Assembly: GCA_946481585.1 (NCBI GenBank)
Contig: CAMLOF010000029.1
Location: 1-17,490 of the forward strand
Source: an uncultured Macromonas sp.
GTDB lineage: Bacteria > Pseudomonadota > Gammaproteobacteria > Burkholderiales > Burkholderiaceae
DNA: 17,490 bases
Direction: 5' to 3'
The first letter of the stretch is position 1. Each line of letters starts with the position of its first letter. The notes beneath the pieces were generated by a model. The model was not told where the DNA came from. It made no database searches and was given only the letters and a program-made list of their open reading frames with translations. Both the position numbers and the translations under genes were made by a program. This document shows, piece by piece, positions 15,658 to 17,490 of the stretch.

Positions 15658-15702
15658 GTTGACTACATCAACTTATTTATCTAAGATGTTGACATTATCA
15701 AC
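15658..15702. promoter_or_regulatory. Divergent promoter with twin MarR-type operator
   Basis: Two copies of the same palindrome are present: GTTGA-CTACA-TCAAC (15658-15672, extended to AGTTGA/TCAACT at 15657-15673) and GTTGA-CATTA-TCAAC (15688-15702). Their centres (15665 and 15695) are 30 bp apart, about three helical turns. A rightward promoter fits well: TTGACT (15659-15664), 17-bp spacer, TAAGAT (15682-15687). The first palindrome thus covers the -35 box, and the second lies just after the -10 box over the start site. A leftward marR promoter is likely in the same stretch (TTGATA, complement of 15696-15701) but its -10 is poor. Confidence 0.72.
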
Positions 15703-15716
15703 CAAACAATCTCACC

Positions 15717-16181
15717 ATGTCACTTACCCCATCGCCCCACAAGCCGTCGGCACTGCGCCGCCTCATACCTGCCTTGCTGATCATGCCAACCATCGGACTC
15801 GTGCTCAGCGGCCTGATGACCTGGATCAACGTAGGCCCCGGCCCCGGGTTTGGACTGATGTGGCTCAAGGCATTTGTGTTCGCTCTGCCCGTGCTGCCCC
15901 TGGGCCTGCTGGTGATGGGTCTGCTGCAACGGATGGCAGCGCCCATCGAAAGCAAAACGCCAGCCTGGCTGTTCAAGTGCGTGCTTGCCCTGGGCACAGC
16001 GATCGTCATGGAAACGCTGGTGTCCACTGCCGTCACCTACAGCAATCACGGACTGAGCACAGGCTTTACGGCCCAATGGGCCGAAGCATTCCTTGGTTCT
16101 TTGCCCGTTGGCCTGGCGATCGGCCTCACCATGAGCTTCGTGATTCGCCCTCGGCTGATCCGCTGGATGGCACCAGCATGA
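15717..16181 (+). CDS. Four-TM membrane protein with two DUF2798-like repeats
   Basis: The 154-residue protein is hydrophobic and has four predicted membrane segments, at about 14-36, 46-71, 84-106 and 122-145. The two halves look alike. TWINVGPGPGFGLMWLKAFVFALP (35-58) corresponds to TYSNHGLSTGFTAQWAEAFLGSLP (107-130): each has T.x.N, a Gly-rich turn, GF, W..AF and LP, so it reads as a tandem duplication of the DUF2798 hairpin. The biochemical role of DUF2798 proteins is not known to me. ATG at 15717 is the first start after the operator-promoter region. The stop overlaps the next start (ATGA, 16178-16181), so it is coupled to the flavoreductase-like gene. Location is the inner membrane. Confidence 0.8.
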   Translation: MSLTPSPHKPSALRRLIPALLIMPTIGLVLSGLMTWINVGPGPGFGLMWLKAFVFALPVLPLGLLVMGLLQRMAAPIESKTPAWLFKCVLALGTAIVMETLVSTAVTYSNHGLSTGFTAQWAEAFLGSLPVGLAIGLTMSFVIRPRLIRWMAPA

Positions 16182-16900
16182 GCGCCCCGATCGACACCCT
16201 GCCCTCGGGCGTTACCCGCATTCGCCACCCCTTGAAGCGACGCCAACTGACGGTGATTCGAACTCTTCGCATCACCCCAAAATTGGTACGCATCACACTA
16301 CACGGGGATGAACTGCACGACTTTGTCAGCCTGGGATTTGACGACCACGTCAAAGTACTCCTGCCAGGAACCGATCCCTCCGAACCCGTCGGGCGCGACT
16401 ACACGCCACTCAGGTACGACCCCACAACGTGCGAACTGGATCTGGACTTTGTATTGCACGATGTGGGCGCAGCATCGGACTGGGCCGCACAGGCCAAGCC
16501 CGGCCAAACGCTGACGGTGGCTGGACCAAGAGGCTCTGCCCTGTTGCCACAAGACTTGCAGTGGTTGCTCCTGATGGGTGACGCCACCGCCTTGCCAGCG
16601 ATGACGCGCTGCCTGAACGAATGGCCAACCGGTTGCGCAGGGCAACTGGCGGTTCTGATGCCATCGACCGCGGAACGCCGCGCGTTGCTGCTTCCACCAG
16701 GAGTCAACTTGCAATGGCTCGATAACGAGCTCGCATGCATGGAATTCGCACAACAATGGACACCTCCGGCGGGCCTGGGGTACGTGTGGTGTGCCGGGGA
16801 AGCACGAGAGGTTGCCGCCTGGAGAGAGATTTTCATCACCAAGCCGGGAGTGAGCCCAGATCGGATCAAAGCATCGGCCTACTGGCGAGTCCGCCCATAA
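16178..16900 (+). CDS. Siderophore-interacting protein (FAD-dependent ferric-siderophore reductase family)
   Basis: The 240-residue cytoplasmic flavoprotein has an N-terminal FAD-binding barrel and a C-terminal NAD(P)H domain of the SIP/ViuB family. Visible blocks are RRQLTVIRTLRITPKLVRITLHG (21-43), DDHVKVLLPG (55-64), the FAD motif region GRDYTPLRYD (72-81), AGPRGS (115-120), MGDATALPAM (133-142), YVWCAGEAREV (202-212) and the C-terminal SAYWRVRP (233-240). Members reduce ferric siderophores to release iron in the cytoplasm. Where most members read RDYTPRR, this one reads RDYTPLR, so one Arg appears replaced. The start at 16178 was chosen for the ATGA overlap and because earlier in-frame codons lie inside the DUF2798-like gene. 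The 3' end overlaps the convergent acetyltransferase by 22 nt. Control by the divergent MarR regulator is inferred; no Fur box is visible. Confidence 0.87.
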   Translation: MSAPIDTLPSGVTRIRHPLKRRQLTVIRTLRITPKLVRITLHGDELHDFVSLGFDDHVKVLLPGTDPSEPVGRDYTPLRYDPTTCELDLDFVLHDVGAASDWAAQAKPGQTLTVAGPRGSALLPQDLQWLLLMGDATALPAMTRCLNEWPTGCAGQLAVLMPSTAERRALLLPPGVNLQWLDNELACMEFAQQWTPPAGLGYVWCAGEAREVAAWREIFITKPGVSPDRIKASAYWRVRP

Positions 16901-17487
16901 AGCACCGCTCGGGTATTGAGCTGATCCAACTCGTGGCTGCTCAGTTCATTCCCTAGATCGTGAACCTCTTTGCGCTCCAGTCGCACATGCGTGAGCTGAT
17001 ACTCCCGCGACATGTGCAGCCAAAGCCCCCGTGCCGCTGGAGATTGCCTGGCCCCAGTCATCAACGAACGGCCAGAATCCAGCCACCAGCGGTAAACAGC
17101 AGAAGCAATGCCGCGCCGCCGATAGCCTTTGGCCACCTTGGTATGCGGCGAGCGGAACTGCGCATCCGCGCGGCGGTTGATTTCAATCAGCCGGTTCAAC
17201 GTCACGTAGGCAACAATGCTGCCGGTATACCTGTCCACCACGTACACGAAGAACTCGCCATCTGCCTGGCGCACGTGCACTTGCAGCTGTGCGGGCAAAC
17301 CGCTCAGCTGCGGCAGCAGTTGAGCATCCCCCAGCAGTTTTTCGCGGCGCTGGTTCAGGCCATCCAGTTCGGCCTGCACCTTGTCCTCTGGCAGAAACAC
17401 ATCCACCCGCAACTCTGCCAAGCGCGTGGCCCATTTCGGCCAGACCATGCGCGACGCACACATCTGCCCCATACAAGGCATAGGCAT
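16879..17487 (-). CDS. GNAT-like N-acetyltransferase (start uncertain, may extend beyond window)
   Basis: Up to 202 residues lie in the window. The central part reads as a GNAT fold: EFFVYVVDRYTGSIVAYVTLNRL (78-100, beta strands) then VAKGYRRRGIASAVYRW (118-134), matching the acetyl-CoA-binding V.p.yrgrGiA motif. The following SLMTGARQSPAARGLWLHMSREY (141-163), with its RQS..A..LW pattern, resembles a subgroup seen in phage and hypothetical proteins. The substrate is unknown. Several ATGs cluster near the right edge (17487, 17481, 17472 and others) and no stop is seen before the edge, so the true start may be outside. It ends within the 3' end of the flavoreductase-like gene. The N-terminal 60 residues match nothing I recognise. 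Confidence 0.65.
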   Translation of the reverse strand: MPMPCMGQMCASRMVWPKWATRLAELRVDVFLPEDKVQAELDGLNQRREKLLGDAQLLPQLSGLPAQLQVHVRQADGEFFVYVVDRYTGSIVAYVTLNRLIEINRRADAQFRSPHTKVAKGYRRRGIASAVYRWWLDSGRSLMTGARQSPAARGLWLHMSREYQLTHVRLERKEVHDLGNELSSHELDQLNTRAVLYGRTRQ

Positions 17488-17490
17488 GAC

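Noticed and set aside
15689..15694. Perfect TTGACA as a rightward -35 box
   Set aside because: A -10 at 17 bp would fall on 15712-15717 (TCACCA), which is not -10-like and overlaps the start codon; the box is better explained as part of the second palindrome.
15674..15702. Fur box upstream of the siderophore-interacting protein operon
   Set aside because: Only isolated GATAAT and GATAAA hexamers occur on the minus strand, not the contiguous repeats of a Fur site; the MarR-type palindromes account for the region better.
15659..16177. N-terminal extension of the siderophore-interacting protein back to 15659
   Set aside because: The extra residues are a low-complexity shadow of the DUF2798-like gene; the family begins near MSAPIDT, and ATGA coupling at 16178 explains the start.

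Overview
The window looks like a chromosomal segment of a high-GC betaproteobacterium, most likely Burkholderiales/Comamonadaceae (Acidovorax-, Comamonas- or Hydrogenophaga-like). That placement rests on how the proteins read, on codon use and on the order prfB-pepN-fbp; no search was run. Most of the window is dense housekeeping sequence. There is no CRISPR array, insertion sequence, integrase or obvious prophage.

Layout, left to right. (1) The 3' end of argG with a strong hairpin terminator. (2) A leftward pair, murB followed by a membrane-anchored alpha/beta hydrolase. (3) Starting 33 bp from murB, a rightward operon: yajQ (a family with a c-di-GMP-binding member), a secreted retropepsin-like aspartic protease, and a protein that reads as an HD-GYP domain with its central HD pair replaced. 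(4) A leftward run of five genes from 9081 down to 4654: acyl-CoA synthetase, tas-like aldo/keto reductase, ybaK, plsY and a RidA-family protein. RidA overlaps plsY by ATGA and overlaps the HD-GYP-like gene tail-to-tail by 44 nt. (5) Divergent from it, a rightward run: alpha/beta hydrolase, prfB with its programmed +1 frameshift, pepN and fbp. (6) A tRNA-Thr(CGU) with its own promoter and terminator. (7) Beyond the tRNA, a small regulated unit: a leftward marR gene, and divergently a 4-TM DUF2798-like protein coupled to a siderophore-interacting flavoreductase. Two copies of GTTGA-N5-TCAAC, centred 30 bp apart, lie between them. (8) A leftward GNAT-like acetyltransferase reaching the right edge.

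How the genes work together. The murB, plsY and acyl-CoA synthetase groups point to envelope and lipid building. prfB, pepN, ybaK and tRNA-Thr serve translation and protein turnover. The two parts most worth follow-up are the yajQ/protease/degenerate HD-GYP operon, a possible c-di-GMP-linked module, and the marR/DUF2798/SIP unit with its twin operator. I see no clear evidence of a wholly new defence or mobile system here.

No stretch longer than about 150 bp lacks a gene. The largest gaps (398-460, 15016-15085, 15651-15716) hold a terminator, a tRNA promoter and a divergent operator-promoter region respectively.
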